Source: Lachnospiraceae bacterium
Lineage (GTDB): Bacteria; Bacillota; Clostridia; Lachnospirales; Lachnospiraceae
Direction of reading: 5' to 3'
Length of the DNA: 64,000 nucleotides
Assembly (NCBI GenBank): GCA_009774375.1
Contig: VSNO01000005.1
Span: 1 to 64,000, forward strand
Below, piece by piece: positions 1 to 8,682 of this stretch. The notes beneath the pieces are model-generated. The model was not told the DNA's origin and ran no database searches. It was given only the letters and a program-made list of their open reading frames with translations. Position numbers and translations under genes: made by a program. Within the stretch, counting starts at the first letter, position 1, and each line of letters opens with the position of its first letter.

Positions 1-35
1 GAGCACTGCCTGTCCTTTGCCGCGCTTTCTCTCGA
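1..35. repeat. 35-bp inverted copy of bases 354-388
   Basis: Bases 1-35 are the exact reverse complement of bases 354-388, which lie inside the GH31 gene. Alignment of the encoded protein to the YicI family breaks at the same place: from base 35 onward the frame reads I-N-S-Y-I-G-Q as in the family, but the codon before it is TCG (Ser) where YicI has Trp, and nothing upstream resembles the family. This is the pattern of a fold-back chimera at a contig end. A real inversion is possible but less likely. Confidence 0.85.
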
Positions 36-1318
36 TCAACTCGTACATCGGACAGGAATCCGTTTTATTCAGGGAAGGCATGGAAAAGGGCTACTTCATC
101 AGGCGCCCCAACGGTCAGGTATGGCAGTGGGATATGTGGCAGCCCGGCATGGCGATCGTGGATTTCACAAACCCTGCCGCATGGAAATGGTTCCAGGACA
201 AGCTCGAGATCCTGCTCGACATGGGTGTCGACTGCTTCAAGACGGACTTTGGCGAGCGGATCCCGACAGACGCTGTCTACTATGACGGTTCTGACCCGAG
301 AAAAATGCACAACTATTACACGTACCTGTACAACAAATGCGTCTACGAGCTGCTCGAGAGAAAGCGCGGCAAAGGACAGGCAGTGCTCTTTGCCCGCTCG
401 GCAACCGTCGGCGGCCAGAAGTTCCCCGTTCACTGGGGCGGCGACTGCTGGTCAGACTACGAGTCCATGGAGGAGAGCCTGCGCGGCGGATTGTCGCTGT
501 GCATGTCGGGCTTTGGCTTCTGGGCGCACGACATCGGCGGATTTGAACACACATCCACGGCAGATGTCTACAAGCGCTGGGTGGCTTTCGGTCTGCTCTC
601 CTCACACAGCAGGCTTCATGGAAGCCAGTCCTACCGTGTACCATGGGTCTATGACGAGGAAGCTGTCGATGTTCTGCGCTACTTCACACGCCTGAAAGCC
701 AGACTGATGCCTTATCTCTACAAGACCGCGATCACTGCCGCCACGCAGGGGATCCCCACCATGCGCAGCATGGTGCTTGAGTTCACAAAGGACAAGACCT
801 GCCACTATCTCGACAAGCAGTACATGCTGGGCGACAGCCTGCTCGTGGCACCGATCTTTAACGATGAGAGCCGGGCGGAATACTATCTGCCGCAGGGGAT
901 CTGGACAAACTTCTTCACCGGCAAGGAATACCGGGGCGGCACATGGATCGAGGAGCAGCACGGCTATCTGAGCATTCCGCTGATGGTGCGCGAGAATTCC
1001 GTCGTGGCGGTTGGCGCCCATGACGACAGACCGGACTATGATTACGCCGACGGCTGTGAACTGCGCGTATACGCTATCCACGACGGCGTCAAGATCGACA
1101 CGGAGGTCTACGGCATGAACAACACAGTCGAACTCTCCGTCAGCGTAAAACGGCAGGGACGCAGCATCCTCGTGACAGCTGACGGCAGCAAACCCTACAC
1201 GATCCGCATGATGAACATGCGCGCGGCAAATGCCGTAAACGGCTTCCTGACGATCGAAGGCAATGATTCCATCGTCACGCCGGATCAGGGCGCAAACGTG
1301 ATCGAGATCATGTTCTAA
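2..1318 (+). CDS. yicI: Alpha-xylosidase, glycoside hydrolase family 31 (3' part)
   Basis: This is the C-terminal part of a GH31 alpha-xylosidase, which releases alpha-linked xylose from xyloglucan oligosaccharides such as isoprimeverose in the cytoplasm. The nucleophile motif K-T-D-F-G-E-R-I-P is near the start and the acid/base Asp lies in H-W-G-G-D-C. The stretches S-G-F-G-F-W-x-H-D-I-G-G-F and L-L-S-S-H-S-R-L-H-G are typical of the YicI branch rather than alpha-glucosidases. About 430 of the usual ~770 residues are present; the N-terminal domain lies outside the window. Bases 1-34 are probably not true coding sequence (see the inverted copy), so trustworthy coding begins near base 35. The gene ends in a shared terminator, tail to tail with the next gene. 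Confidence 0.93.
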   Translation, partial: STACPLPRFLSINSYIGQESVLFREGMEKGYFIRRPNGQVWQWDMWQPGMAIVDFTNPAAWKWFQDKLEILLDMGVDCFKTDFGERIPTDAVYYDGSDPRKMHNYYTYLYNKCVYELLERKRGKGQAVLFARSATVGGQKFPVHWGGDCWSDYESMEESLRGGLSLCMSGFGFWAHDIGGFEHTSTADVYKRWVAFGLLSSHSRLHGSQSYRVPWVYDEEAVDVLRYFTRLKARLMPYLYKTAITAATQGIPTMRSMVLEFTKDKTCHYLDKQYMLGDSLLVAPIFNDESRAEYYLPQGIWTNFFTGKEYRGGTWIEEQHGYLSIPLMVRENSVVAVGAHDDRPDYDYADGCELRVYAIHDGVKIDTEVYGMNNTVELSVSVKRQGRSILVTADGSKPYTIRMMNMRAANAVNGFLTIEGNDSIVTPDQGANVIEIMF

Positions 1319-1333
1319 ATATGTAACAAAAAA

Positions 1334-1368
1334 GATGCGAAGCCGGATATCCAATCCGGCTTCGCATC
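1334..1368. terminator. Bidirectional terminator
   Basis: A perfect 15-bp stem (1334-1348 with 1354-1368) around a 5-nt loop, flanked by A-runs on the left and T-runs on the right. It can stop transcription from both the GH31 gene and the convergent AAA-ATPase gene. Confidence 0.9.
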
Positions 1369-1373
1369 TTTTT

Positions 1374-2984
1374 TTATCGCTTCAGTATTCTTTCGATCAC
1401 ACAGCTATGCGCTTTATCTCTGTTTTCCCTGCTGTAACTGATCCCGACAAGCAGGATCTCACCGCTGTAACCCTCGAGTGCCTGCGTGTACTGCCTGTCC
1501 TTGATCTGCTGCAATGCCGTTTCCGCAGTTTTGCCGTACTTTAGTTCGACGACAAGCGCCGGCTTGTCTGTGTGCGGCAGCGGCAGAAACACGATGTCCG
1601 CAAAGCCCTTTCCAGTGGGAAACTCGCGTATGAATCTGTAATATTTCCTCGCACTGTAGTATGCAAGCCCAATGAAAGCACACAAATCCTTGTCGGAAAG
1701 TGCATCCGCCAAGGATTGAGAATTTTCATCATTGCAGGTCAATATCGAAGATACCTCCGTGTGCGCCCTGTCAAGCGCATCCGCTACATTCTCCGCATTA
1801 CCGTCCAGCGTGTCTTCCAAAAGCTTCTCCGATGCCTTCAGCACGCGCATGACTTCCGTCCAGCCGCCGACACTCATGGCGTTCTCGAACTCCTCTAAAA
1901 CCTCCTTGTTCGGGATAAAGGCTTCCTTCCTCTCCGCGTCGTACGCGAGATATCCCAAATGGACCAGCAGCGTGAGCACATCGTCCTTCGTCTCGAATGT
2001 GCGCATATCATTCTTAAAACTGCGCGTGTTCACCGTGACATGCCTGCCGTCCAGCATGTGCACGATATCCGACCGCAGACCGTCAAAGTCCATGTCCATA
2101 TAGATCTTCAGCGCGTCATAGACTTCCGTGGAGGTCCAGTAATTGGAAAAACCCTGACAGAGCATCGCCTCCACCACAGACTTCGGGTTATAGATATGAT
2201 GAAACTTCCTGAACATATATCCGTCATACCAGCTCCCCATCTCGGTAAAATCCATGTCATACCTTTCGCACAGCGCTTTCACCTCAATCTCGGTAAAACC
2301 AGTATACTCCTCCAATACCCGCTGGTCTGTCATGGCGTACTCTGTAAACATATTCAGCGCGGAGTGTTGTCCGTATTTTTTCACCGGCAGGATTCCTGTC
2401 ATATAGGCGAGCGCGACATAGGGCTGATCCTTCAAAAGATCCCGCAGAAAATCAAGATACTGCTTCTGCAGCGCCTCAGACTCCTGCCGCTCACGCATCA
2501 CACAGTCCCACTCATCGACCAGAAAGATGAACTTCCTCTTCGTCCGGACATAAATTCTCTCAAGCGCCTCCGCCAGAACCATTATCGTTTCCGAAAACAA
2601 ATCCCCATATTCTTCCCTGAGATCCTCTACTACAACACGTTCCAGATATTCGATCACCTCCTGCTTCCTTGCCCGGATCAGAAACTGCTGCATATTCAGA
2701 TAGATCACATCATACCGGTTCAGATGTTTCTCAAAAGTCTCATCACCCTCTATTTTCCGCCCCCTGAACAGATCCCGGGAGTCACAGCCGCAGCTATAGT
2801 AGGCATTGAGCATTTTCAGTGTCATGGATTTTCCGAAACGGCGCGGTCTGCTGACACACATATATTTTTGTTCTGTATTCATGTATCTGTTCGTATATGC
2901 GATCAATCCGGTCTTGTCCACATAGATCTCAGAGCGGGTCGATTCCCAGAAACCGTTGTTGTCCGGGTTCAGATAGATTCCCAT
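1374..2984 (-). CDS. AAA-ATPase-like / PD-(D/E)XK nuclease-like protein
   Basis: A 536-aa protein with an N-terminal AAA-ATPase-like domain (PF09820 type) and a C-terminal PD-(D/E)XK-like domain (PF08011 type). The N-terminus reads F-V/I-D-K-T style (Y-V-D-K-T at 21-25). A P-loop-like R-P-R-R-F-G-K-S-M-T is at about 46-55 and a Walker B F-L-V-D-E-W-D at about 154-160. Near the C-terminus A-D-I-V-F ... V-V-E-L-K-Y-G-K supplies the Asp and the E-x-K of the nuclease fold. Members are abundant, often in many copies, in gut anaerobes and their role is unknown; a mobile or defence-related role is often suspected. The ATG follows GGGAGG. It sits 32 bp behind the M3 peptidase on the same strand. Confidence 0.85.
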   Translation of the reverse strand: MGIYLNPDNNGFWESTRSEIYVDKTGLIAYTNRYMNTEQKYMCVSRPRRFGKSMTLKMLNAYYSCGCDSRDLFRGRKIEGDETFEKHLNRYDVIYLNMQQFLIRARKQEVIEYLERVVVEDLREEYGDLFSETIMVLAEALERIYVRTKRKFIFLVDEWDCVMRERQESEALQKQYLDFLRDLLKDQPYVALAYMTGILPVKKYGQHSALNMFTEYAMTDQRVLEEYTGFTEIEVKALCERYDMDFTEMGSWYDGYMFRKFHHIYNPKSVVEAMLCQGFSNYWTSTEVYDALKIYMDMDFDGLRSDIVHMLDGRHVTVNTRSFKNDMRTFETKDDVLTLLVHLGYLAYDAERKEAFIPNKEVLEEFENAMSVGGWTEVMRVLKASEKLLEDTLDGNAENVADALDRAHTEVSSILTCNDENSQSLADALSDKDLCAFIGLAYYSARKYYRFIREFPTGKGFADIVFLPLPHTDKPALVVELKYGKTAETALQQIKDRQYTQALEGYSGEILLVGISYSRENRDKAHSCVIERILKR

Positions 2985-3016
2985 AACAATGCCTCCCGTT
3001 TCTCACATTTTCCCTG

Positions 3017-4720
3017 TCACGCCATAAACGGGCTGCCCATCAGTTCGTCGCGCGCCACACCGACCGCGCGCTCCACGCTGCCCGGCTCAAACGGATCAGA
3101 GATGTTGGCGTACCGCAGTGTCTCGAGATAGCTCATGCTGCCGCCGCACTTACAGAGGTTTAAGTAATCCGCCCACGCGCTGTCATGATCCTCCCGCTCC
3201 TTCTTCTTGAACTCCATCGCGCCCATCGTCGTGAGCGTGTAATTGATGTAGTACATCGGATAGAGATAGATGTGCAGCTTGTGATACCAGTACCCGCCCC
3301 TGTCAAAGAAATCATCCGGCTCATACGCGCGCCACGGCATATATTTCTCCTCGAGCTTTTTCCACTCCAGCGTCCTCTCCTTCGGCGTCAGGCCGGGATT
3401 GGCATAACAGATGTGCTGGAACTCGTCGACCGCCACGCCAAACGGCACAAATGTGAGTGCCTCCTGCAGATGGGCAAAGCGGAACTTGTCCGCCTGATCC
3501 CCGAAAAAGCGCTCTGCATACGGATAGGCAAACTGCTCCATCGACATGGAATGGATCTCCGCGATATCCGTTGATTCCGAGTAATAGTCCGAGATCGGCT
3601 GGCTGCGCATCGCCATGTATCCCGCAAAGGCATGCCCGAGCTCATGCGTCAGCACCTGCATGTCGAAGATCGTCTGATTAAAGCAGGAGAACACGTACGG
3701 CGCCTTGTAGCTTGGCAGATCTGTCATATACCCTGTCGACGCCTTGCCCGGCTTGTTCTTCAAGTCCATCAGCTCATGCCTGATCATGAAATCGATAAAC
3801 TCCCCTGTCTCGGGACTCATCTCATGGTACATCTTTGCGGCCTCACTGACCATGAAGTCATCATCGCCCGCCGGAACCGCGTTGCCGTCCGGAAAGACGC
3901 GCTTCTCATCATAAAATGCAAAGTCCTTCACGCCGAGGCGCTTTGCCTGTGCCTCATACAGCTTCTGGCAGAGCGGCACGAGCACCGTGTGCACCTGCTC
4001 GCGGAAGGATTCCACTTCCTTCTGGCCGTAATCGGTGCGCCCCTGCTCCATATAGGCCACCGGAATATAATTTTCATAGCCGAGATTGCGTCCCATCTCG
4101 TTCCGGATCCGGATCAGCTCATCCCAGATCTCTTCCAGGCGCGGCTCATTTTTGTGATAAAATTCCGAGTAGGCGCGGACGGCTCCTTTGCGCACCTCCC
4201 TGTCCTCGTGCTCAAAATACTTCTGCACGCCGTAGAGATTCAGCTCCTTGCCGTCAAACGGGATCTTCGCCGTCGCCATGATCTTCTGATACTCGTTGCA
4301 GAGCTTTGCCTCCCGCTGCATCAGCGGAATGTTCGCCTCACAGAATTTCTTTTTTGAGAGATCCATCCTGACAAAGAACTGCTTTCCATATTCTTTTTCA
4401 AAATCCGCGCGGAACGGGCTGTTCATCAGCGCCTCGTCCACTGCCAGAAAGGAGGGCATGAGCGTAGGATATGTATTTTCTATATACTCATTCTCCTTCT
4501 CATAAAACGCGTCCGTAGTATCCAGTGTATGGCGCACATGCACGATCGTACAGGCTGTGGAGAAGTCCTTTCCCCGCTCATCGTACGCCAGCATGGCTTC
4601 CCGCGCCTGCGCATAGCTGCCCGCCTTCTCGATGCGCTCCTTCGTCTCTGCCGCAAACGCCGCGAATCCCTCGCAGTCCGGCCTCGTGTACTCCAGTGTT
4701 GAAAACTTGAAATCTTCCAT
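3017..4720 (-). CDS. M3 family oligoendopeptidase (PepF-like)
   Basis: A 567-aa cytoplasmic zinc oligopeptidase of the M3 family (oligoendopeptidase F group), which trims short peptides. The zinc-binding H-E-L-G-H-A-F-A-G-Y is present, followed about 25 residues later by the third ligand Glu in D-I-A-E-I-H-S-M-S. Further family blocks include C-x-x-G-G-S-M-S-Y near the C-terminus. Length matches the family. An upstream in-frame ATG at 4750 exists, but the ATG at 4720 has AAAGGAG at 9 bp, so I chose it. The gene lies downstream of a palindrome-rich spacer that separates it from the YitT gene, so it probably has its own promoter there. Confidence 0.92.
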   Translation of the reverse strand: MEDFKFSTLEYTRPDCEGFAAFAAETKERIEKAGSYAQAREAMLAYDERGKDFSTACTIVHVRHTLDTTDAFYEKENEYIENTYPTLMPSFLAVDEALMNSPFRADFEKEYGKQFFVRMDLSKKKFCEANIPLMQREAKLCNEYQKIMATAKIPFDGKELNLYGVQKYFEHEDREVRKGAVRAYSEFYHKNEPRLEEIWDELIRIRNEMGRNLGYENYIPVAYMEQGRTDYGQKEVESFREQVHTVLVPLCQKLYEAQAKRLGVKDFAFYDEKRVFPDGNAVPAGDDDFMVSEAAKMYHEMSPETGEFIDFMIRHELMDLKNKPGKASTGYMTDLPSYKAPYVFSCFNQTIFDMQVLTHELGHAFAGYMAMRSQPISDYYSESTDIAEIHSMSMEQFAYPYAERFFGDQADKFRFAHLQEALTFVPFGVAVDEFQHICYANPGLTPKERTLEWKKLEEKYMPWRAYEPDDFFDRGGYWYHKLHIYLYPMYYINYTLTTMGAMEFKKKEREDHDSAWADYLNLCKCGGSMSYLETLRYANISDPFEPGSVERAVGVARDELMGSPFMA

Positions 4721-4770
4721 CTTCTTATACTCCTTTATATTTTTATGCATACGGCCCTTGCATCTACTAA

Positions 4771-4825
4771 GGAACTATTCAAAAACAGCCTGTGAAAGCT
4801 GTACATGTTATATCTGAACAGTTCC
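4771..4825. repeat. Imperfect inverted repeat, possible small dispersed element
   Basis: The ends GGAACTATTCA and TGAACAGTTCC are inverted with one mismatch, and the centre contains GTACATGT. A shortened version with the same left end, the same GTACATGT core and the same GTTCC end is found at 8521-8555. Two copies with shared ends and different interiors suggest a small non-coding repeat family. Confidence 0.5.
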
Positions 4826-4871
4826 GTGAAAGAACACTGCACTTACGTCCTCCTCGCCTCTACTAACCCGT

Positions 4872-4896
4872 GAAGAACGCCGCACTTGCGTTCTTC
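4872..4896. repeat. Short perfect hairpin in spacer
   Basis: GAAGAACGC and GCGTTCTTC pair perfectly (9 bp) around a 7-nt loop. The same region holds a second, imperfect direct copy of this unit at about 4825-4856. It has no T-run, so it looks more like an extragenic palindrome than a terminator. Confidence 0.5.
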
Positions 4897-4898
4897 TT

Positions 4899-4959
4899 AT
4901 GTGAAGTTTTAGAATTTCTTACCCTGTGTATTTTACAGGGTTAGAAATTCTCTTCACAT
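4899..4959 (-). terminator. Long palindrome, probable terminator of the YitT operon
   Basis: ATGTGAAG pairs with CTTCACAT on the outside, and an inner 17-bp arm (AGAATTTCTTACCCTGT) pairs with ACAGGGTTAGAAATTCT with one mismatch. It starts right after the YitT stop codon on the minus strand. Its T-rich flank is modest. Confidence 0.65.
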
Positions 4960-4960
4960 T

Positions 4961-5821
4961 TTATTCGTAAGGTCTCTGGTAAAAGCGCCCCGAGATCTGC
5001 TGTGTGTTGATGACGTTGACAAACGCCTTCGGATCGACCTCCTTGATCCCCTTGATGATATCCTTGCACTCCGCCCTCGACACGACAGAGTACACGATCT
5101 TGCGCTCCTGATGTTCGTAGGACCCCTCCGCCTCGATGATCGTGGCGCCGTGGTTGCTGTTCTTCGCGATCACCTCGTACACCCGCCTTGCATGGTTCGT
5201 CACCACCAGCAGCGTGTGCTTGCGGTATTGTTTGAAGAGCGTGCGCAGCACCTGCGTGGACGCGTACTGGAAAATGATCGAATACAGTGCCTTCTCCCAG
5301 CCAAACAGCAGTCCCGCGATCACCAGGAGGATCGCATTAAAGCCAAGGATCAGGTTGAACGAATCCATGCCCGTCTTTTCAGACAGAAAGATACTGATAA
5401 AATCCGTTCCGCCTGTCGTGGCGTTCATCATCAGACACAGGCTGATCGCAAACCCGTTGATGATCCCGCCAAACACACTGATCAGCAGCGTATCATAGAC
5501 GATCGCCTGCGACGGCAGGACATCCGTCAGTATATTGGTCAGCATGATGCACAGACAGGAATAGAGCGTAAATTTTTTGCCGATGAACCGGAAACCGATA
5601 TAGATCGGTATCAGATTCAGCAAAAGATTGATCAATGTATACGGAAGCTCAAATCCAAAAAACATCTCAACAACCCGCTGGATCAGCAGCGTGAGTCCCG
5701 TCGCGCCGCCCGGATACAGACCGCCGGTCCGCACAAAAGTCTTAATGTTCAACGCCATGATCACCGATGCCAGACAGATGACGACGATCCGCTTCGCATC
5801 CTCCCTGTAATTGAATTTCAT
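4961..5821 (-). CDS. YitT family membrane protein
   Basis: A 286-aa YitT family protein: an integral membrane part of about five or six helices (roughly residues 10-185) followed by a soluble C-terminal DUF2179-type domain (roughly 205-280). The motif T-G-G-L-Y-P-G-G-A-T-G-L near the start and the later A-T-T-G-G-T-D-F are characteristic. The family is widespread in Firmicutes; the transported substrate is not established. The gene follows the GH95 fucosidase by 27 bp on the same strand and is probably cotranscribed with it, though a functional tie to fucose use is only inference. Confidence 0.9.
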   Translation of the reverse strand: MKFNYREDAKRIVVICLASVIMALNIKTFVRTGGLYPGGATGLTLLIQRVVEMFFGFELPYTLINLLLNLIPIYIGFRFIGKKFTLYSCLCIMLTNILTDVLPSQAIVYDTLLISVFGGIINGFAISLCLMMNATTGGTDFISIFLSEKTGMDSFNLILGFNAILLVIAGLLFGWEKALYSIIFQYASTQVLRTLFKQYRKHTLLVVTNHARRVYEVIAKNSNHGATIIEAEGSYEHQERKIVYSVVSRAECKDIIKGIKEVDPKAFVNVINTQQISGRFYQRPYE

Positions 5822-5848
5822 ATGTATTTTCCTCCATATCCTGCATTT

Positions 5849-8206
5849 TCATGAAAATATTATTTCTGTCCAGATGTTCTTTTGCAGTGTCCGTTCCGTG
5901 CGTCTGCCATGATAAACAAATGTTCTCACCATGTCGCACCCACTGCAGATCCGCGCCTTTTCAAGCGCTCCATCTCTCCACACGATATCCATGCGCGCAT
6001 TTCCGCGAACCCTGACACCTGTTATTTTTCCGGTCCGCCACACTGCAGGCAGTGCCGGCAGCAGAACGATCCGCTCCGTATTGCTCTGCACCAGCATCTC
6101 GACCATCGCCGCGATCGAACCGAAATTCCCGTCGATCTGAAAGGGCGGGTGATTGTCAAAGAGATTGGGCAGCGTCGACTTTATAAAAAGCTGACGCAGG
6201 TGCTCGTGCGCCCTCTCCCCGTCCCAGAGCTTCGCACAGTGGTTCATGATCCATGCGCGGCTCCAGCCGGTATGTCCTCCGCCGCCCTCCAGGCGCCTCT
6301 GCAGCGTGCGTTCTGCCGCCTCTGCAAGCTCCGGCGTACCGTCCCTTGTGATCTGATCCGACGGGTGCAGTCCGTACAGATGCGAGATATGTCTGTGCCC
6401 GGGCTCCTTCTCCTCATACTCCCCGCACCACTCCAGGATCCTGCCGTCGCTCCCGATGCGCGTGGGGATCAGCCGCTCACACGCTCTGGCGATCTGCCTG
6501 TCAAGCTCATCGGACACGCCGAGCACCTCTGCCGCCCGGTTGCACTGACTGAATAGGTCACGCAGGATCTGGTTGTCCATCGTCACGCCGACCGAATTTG
6601 CGCCCTGTTCGCCGTTTGGCAATAGAAAAGTATTCTCCGGCGACACGCTCGGACAGGTACACAGATACGTCCTGCCATCGATCTCATATTCGATGCAGAA
6701 ATCCAGGAAAAACTGAGCCGCCTCCCGCATGACCGGAAACATTTCCCGCAGGAAGCCCTCATCGCCCGTATACTCGTAATGTGTCCATATGTGCGTGCAG
6801 AGCCATGCGGCTCCCATCACCCAGAAGCTGCCGGGGATCCACAGATCCTGCGGCGCCGTATCCCCCCAGATGTCCGTGTTGTGGTGTGCCACAAATCCCC
6901 GACACCCGTACATAACTTCGGCAGTCCTTCTGCCGTTGGGCAGCATCTTTTTCAGCAGGTCAAAAAGCGGCAGGTGACAGTCCCCCAGATCACAGGACTC
7001 CGCAGGCCAGTAGTTCATCTCCGTATTGATATTGATCGTAAACTTCGCATCCCACGGGGCCTCCATATCCTTGTTCCACAGCCCCTGCAGGGTCGCCGGC
7101 AGTGTTCCCGGACGGCTGCAGCTGATGAGCAGATACCTGCCAAAATTAAAATACAACTGTTCCAGACTTAAGTCCGTTTTGCCGTCCGCGACTGCTGACA
7201 GGCATTGATCCGTCGTTTTCCGGGCAGTGCAGACATCGTCCGTATCCAGGTCAAATGTCAGGGACATCCTGTCAAAATATGACCTGTAATCATCCACATG
7301 GCTTTTCCTGAGCTCACCATAACCTTTGAAAACCGCTTTCTCGAGCTTTTCTGTGAGCGCTTCCGCCAGCGCCTTCTTTTTTGCAAGGCTCTCCGTCAGA
7401 CCTCCGCCGAGTCCTTCATCCGATCCATCACCGATGCCGGCCTGCAGCCGGTATGTCGTCAGCACACTCCAGTACAGACAGACCTCCGCAGCGTCACGAA
7501 TGACAATGCTCTCGCCGATCACCTCGATCTTTCCGTCAGGACTTGCCGCCCTGCACATCATGGCATAATCCAGACCGTCGCGTCCCAGATTCCCGCCGAG
7601 CACGATACTGTCCGCCGAAGCCTTTTCCGAATACTCACAAATGTGGTGTCTTGACTGCATGATCTCGAGGCTCATCTTATTTTTCCCTCTGGCAGTCAGA
7701 TGCATCACACACACGTCATCGGGCGCCGACATGAAGATCTCCCGGTCATACGCCGTGCCGTCCAACCGAAAGTGCGTGTAGCTGACCGCCTCGCCCACAT
7801 TCAGCCCTCTCTCGTACTCGCTGACCGCCTCCGCACAGGCCGCGCCTCCCAGATCATAATCGACCGTGATATCCCCGAGCGTCTGATAGATCCGCATGCC
7901 GGACGGCGTGCCGCCGATCGCCTGCTTACAGAGCCGCTCCGCCTCATGGATCCTTCCCGACAGGATCAGCCTGCGTATCTCGGGCAGCTTCTCTTTTGCG
8001 CTGGGATTGTTCCTGTCCATGGGACCGCCGTACCATACGGTATCCTCATTGATCTGGATCCGCTCACAGCCAACGTTCCCGAACACCATGCCGCCGATCC
8101 TGCCGTTACCGATCGGAAGCGCCTCATTCCAGTCCGCCGCAGGCTTGTCATACCAAAGTACGGTGCGGTTTTGTTTGCCGTCTTTTTGTCTCTCTCTGAT
8201 ATCCAT
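5849..8206 (-). CDS. Glycoside hydrolase family 95 (alpha-L-fucosidase type)
   Basis: A 785-aa GH95 enzyme. The family removes alpha-1,2-linked L-fucose (or L-galactose) by inversion from mucin, milk oligosaccharides or plant glycans. The N-terminus has W-Y-x-K-P-A-x-x-W-N-E-A-L-P-I-G-N-G-R-I-G-G, the hallmark of the family. The catalytic (alpha/alpha)6 part has I-N-T-E-M-N-Y-W-P-A and near the end F-Q-I-D-G-N-F-G, which hold the Asn and Asp that activate water. There is no signal peptide, so it acts on imported oligosaccharides. An ATG at 8224 overlaps the upstream stop but has no Shine-Dalgarno; the ATG at 8206 has AGAGGA and was chosen. Confidence 0.93.
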   Translation of the reverse strand: MDIRERQKDGKQNRTVLWYDKPAADWNEALPIGNGRIGGMVFGNVGCERIQINEDTVWYGGPMDRNNPSAKEKLPEIRRLILSGRIHEAERLCKQAIGGTPSGMRIYQTLGDITVDYDLGGAACAEAVSEYERGLNVGEAVSYTHFRLDGTAYDREIFMSAPDDVCVMHLTARGKNKMSLEIMQSRHHICEYSEKASADSIVLGGNLGRDGLDYAMMCRAASPDGKIEVIGESIVIRDAAEVCLYWSVLTTYRLQAGIGDGSDEGLGGGLTESLAKKKALAEALTEKLEKAVFKGYGELRKSHVDDYRSYFDRMSLTFDLDTDDVCTARKTTDQCLSAVADGKTDLSLEQLYFNFGRYLLISCSRPGTLPATLQGLWNKDMEAPWDAKFTININTEMNYWPAESCDLGDCHLPLFDLLKKMLPNGRRTAEVMYGCRGFVAHHNTDIWGDTAPQDLWIPGSFWVMGAAWLCTHIWTHYEYTGDEGFLREMFPVMREAAQFFLDFCIEYEIDGRTYLCTCPSVSPENTFLLPNGEQGANSVGVTMDNQILRDLFSQCNRAAEVLGVSDELDRQIARACERLIPTRIGSDGRILEWCGEYEEKEPGHRHISHLYGLHPSDQITRDGTPELAEAAERTLQRRLEGGGGHTGWSRAWIMNHCAKLWDGERAHEHLRQLFIKSTLPNLFDNHPPFQIDGNFGSIAAMVEMLVQSNTERIVLLPALPAVWRTGKITGVRVRGNARMDIVWRDGALEKARICSGCDMVRTFVYHGRRTERTLQKNIWTEIIFS

Positions 8207-8224
8207 TTCCACTTTCCTCTGCAT

Positions 8225-8434
8225 TTATATAGATTTCTGTGCATCCAGCAGTGCCAGCAGCGCCTCCTCGCTCTCGCTCACCCAGGCGTCCTCCTCCTCC
8301 GCGTTCAGCCCCAGATACTGTGCAAGCGTACACTCCTCATCACTCATGCCCCACTCATAGCTGTAGTCATCGATCGCCTCAAATTCGATCTCGCCCGCCA
8401 GATAGTGCTCCTTGAATTTTTTTGTGCTGTCCAT
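8225..8434 (-). CDS. Small acidic protein of unknown function (69 aa)
   Basis: I do not recognise this 69-aa protein. It is strongly acidic (many Glu/Asp), with K-K-F-K-E-H-Y-L-A-G at the start, then M-S-D-E-E-C-T-L-A-Q-Y-L-G-L and a Glu-rich end. It has no signal peptide or membrane helix. A longer frame begins at 8485, but the ATG at 8434 is preceded by GGAGGTGA at 6 bp and a good promoter lies just upstream. It is the first gene of the GH95-YitT transcription unit, with 18 bp to the GH95 start. Confidence 0.75.
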   Translation of the reverse strand: MDSTKKFKEHYLAGEIEFEAIDDYSYEWGMSDEECTLAQYLGLNAEEEDAWVSESEEALLALLDAQKSI

Positions 8435-8470
8435 GTCTGTCACCTCCAGTCCCTCTTCTCCATCTATCTT

Positions 8471-8499
8471 ACCATAAACCCTCACGGAATTCTACTCAA
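8471..8499 (-). promoter_or_regulatory. Promoter of the 69-aa/GH95/YitT unit
   Basis: On the minus strand TTGAGT (8494-8499) and TATGGT (8471-8476) are spaced by 17 bp. Transcription would start about 30 bp before the ATG at 8434. Confidence 0.65.
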
Positions 8500-8520
8500 T
8501 AACGGTTGATTTCCTCTTAA

Positions 8521-8555
8521 GTAACTATTCAAAAATAAGCCGTACATGTAGTTCC
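8521..8555. repeat. Shortened copy of the 4771-4825 repeat
   Basis: The left end (AACTATTCAAAAA), the GTACATGT core and the GTTCC end are shared with 4771-4825, while the interior is shorter. It lies between divergent promoters of the 69-aa gene and blaI. Confidence 0.45.
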
Positions 8556-8594
8556 TAACCCGCAGTTGAGACAAAGCTGAACTAAATTTTTGTC

Positions 8595-8653
8595 TTGACA
8601 AGCCCAGACTATTGTGATAGTCTACTTTTAACACCAGACTATCTCAATAGTCT
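8595..8653 (+). promoter_or_regulatory. blaI promoter with twin BlaI-type operators
   Basis: TTGACA (8595-8600) is followed 17 bp later by TAGTCT with an upstream TGA that gives an extended -10. Two perfect dyads, AGACTATnnnnATAGTCT, lie at 8606-8623 and 8636-8653. Their centres are exactly 30 bp apart, about three helical turns. The first covers the spacer and -10. This is the expected layout for autorepression by the BlaI-family repressor encoded 30 bp downstream. Confidence 0.85.
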
Positions 8654-8682
8654 ACAAATTCTCAAACAAGGAGGTATCCATC

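Noticed and set aside
65..1354. Long open frames on the minus strand and other frames across the GH31 gene
   Set aside because: They mirror the strong coding frame of a recognised enzyme, have no ribosome binding sites and no family features.
1959..3131. 390-codon plus-strand open frame opposite the AAA-ATPase gene
   Set aside because: It is antisense to a clear protein with domain motifs, is rich in Arg/His/Leu as expected of a shadow frame, and has no Shine-Dalgarno.
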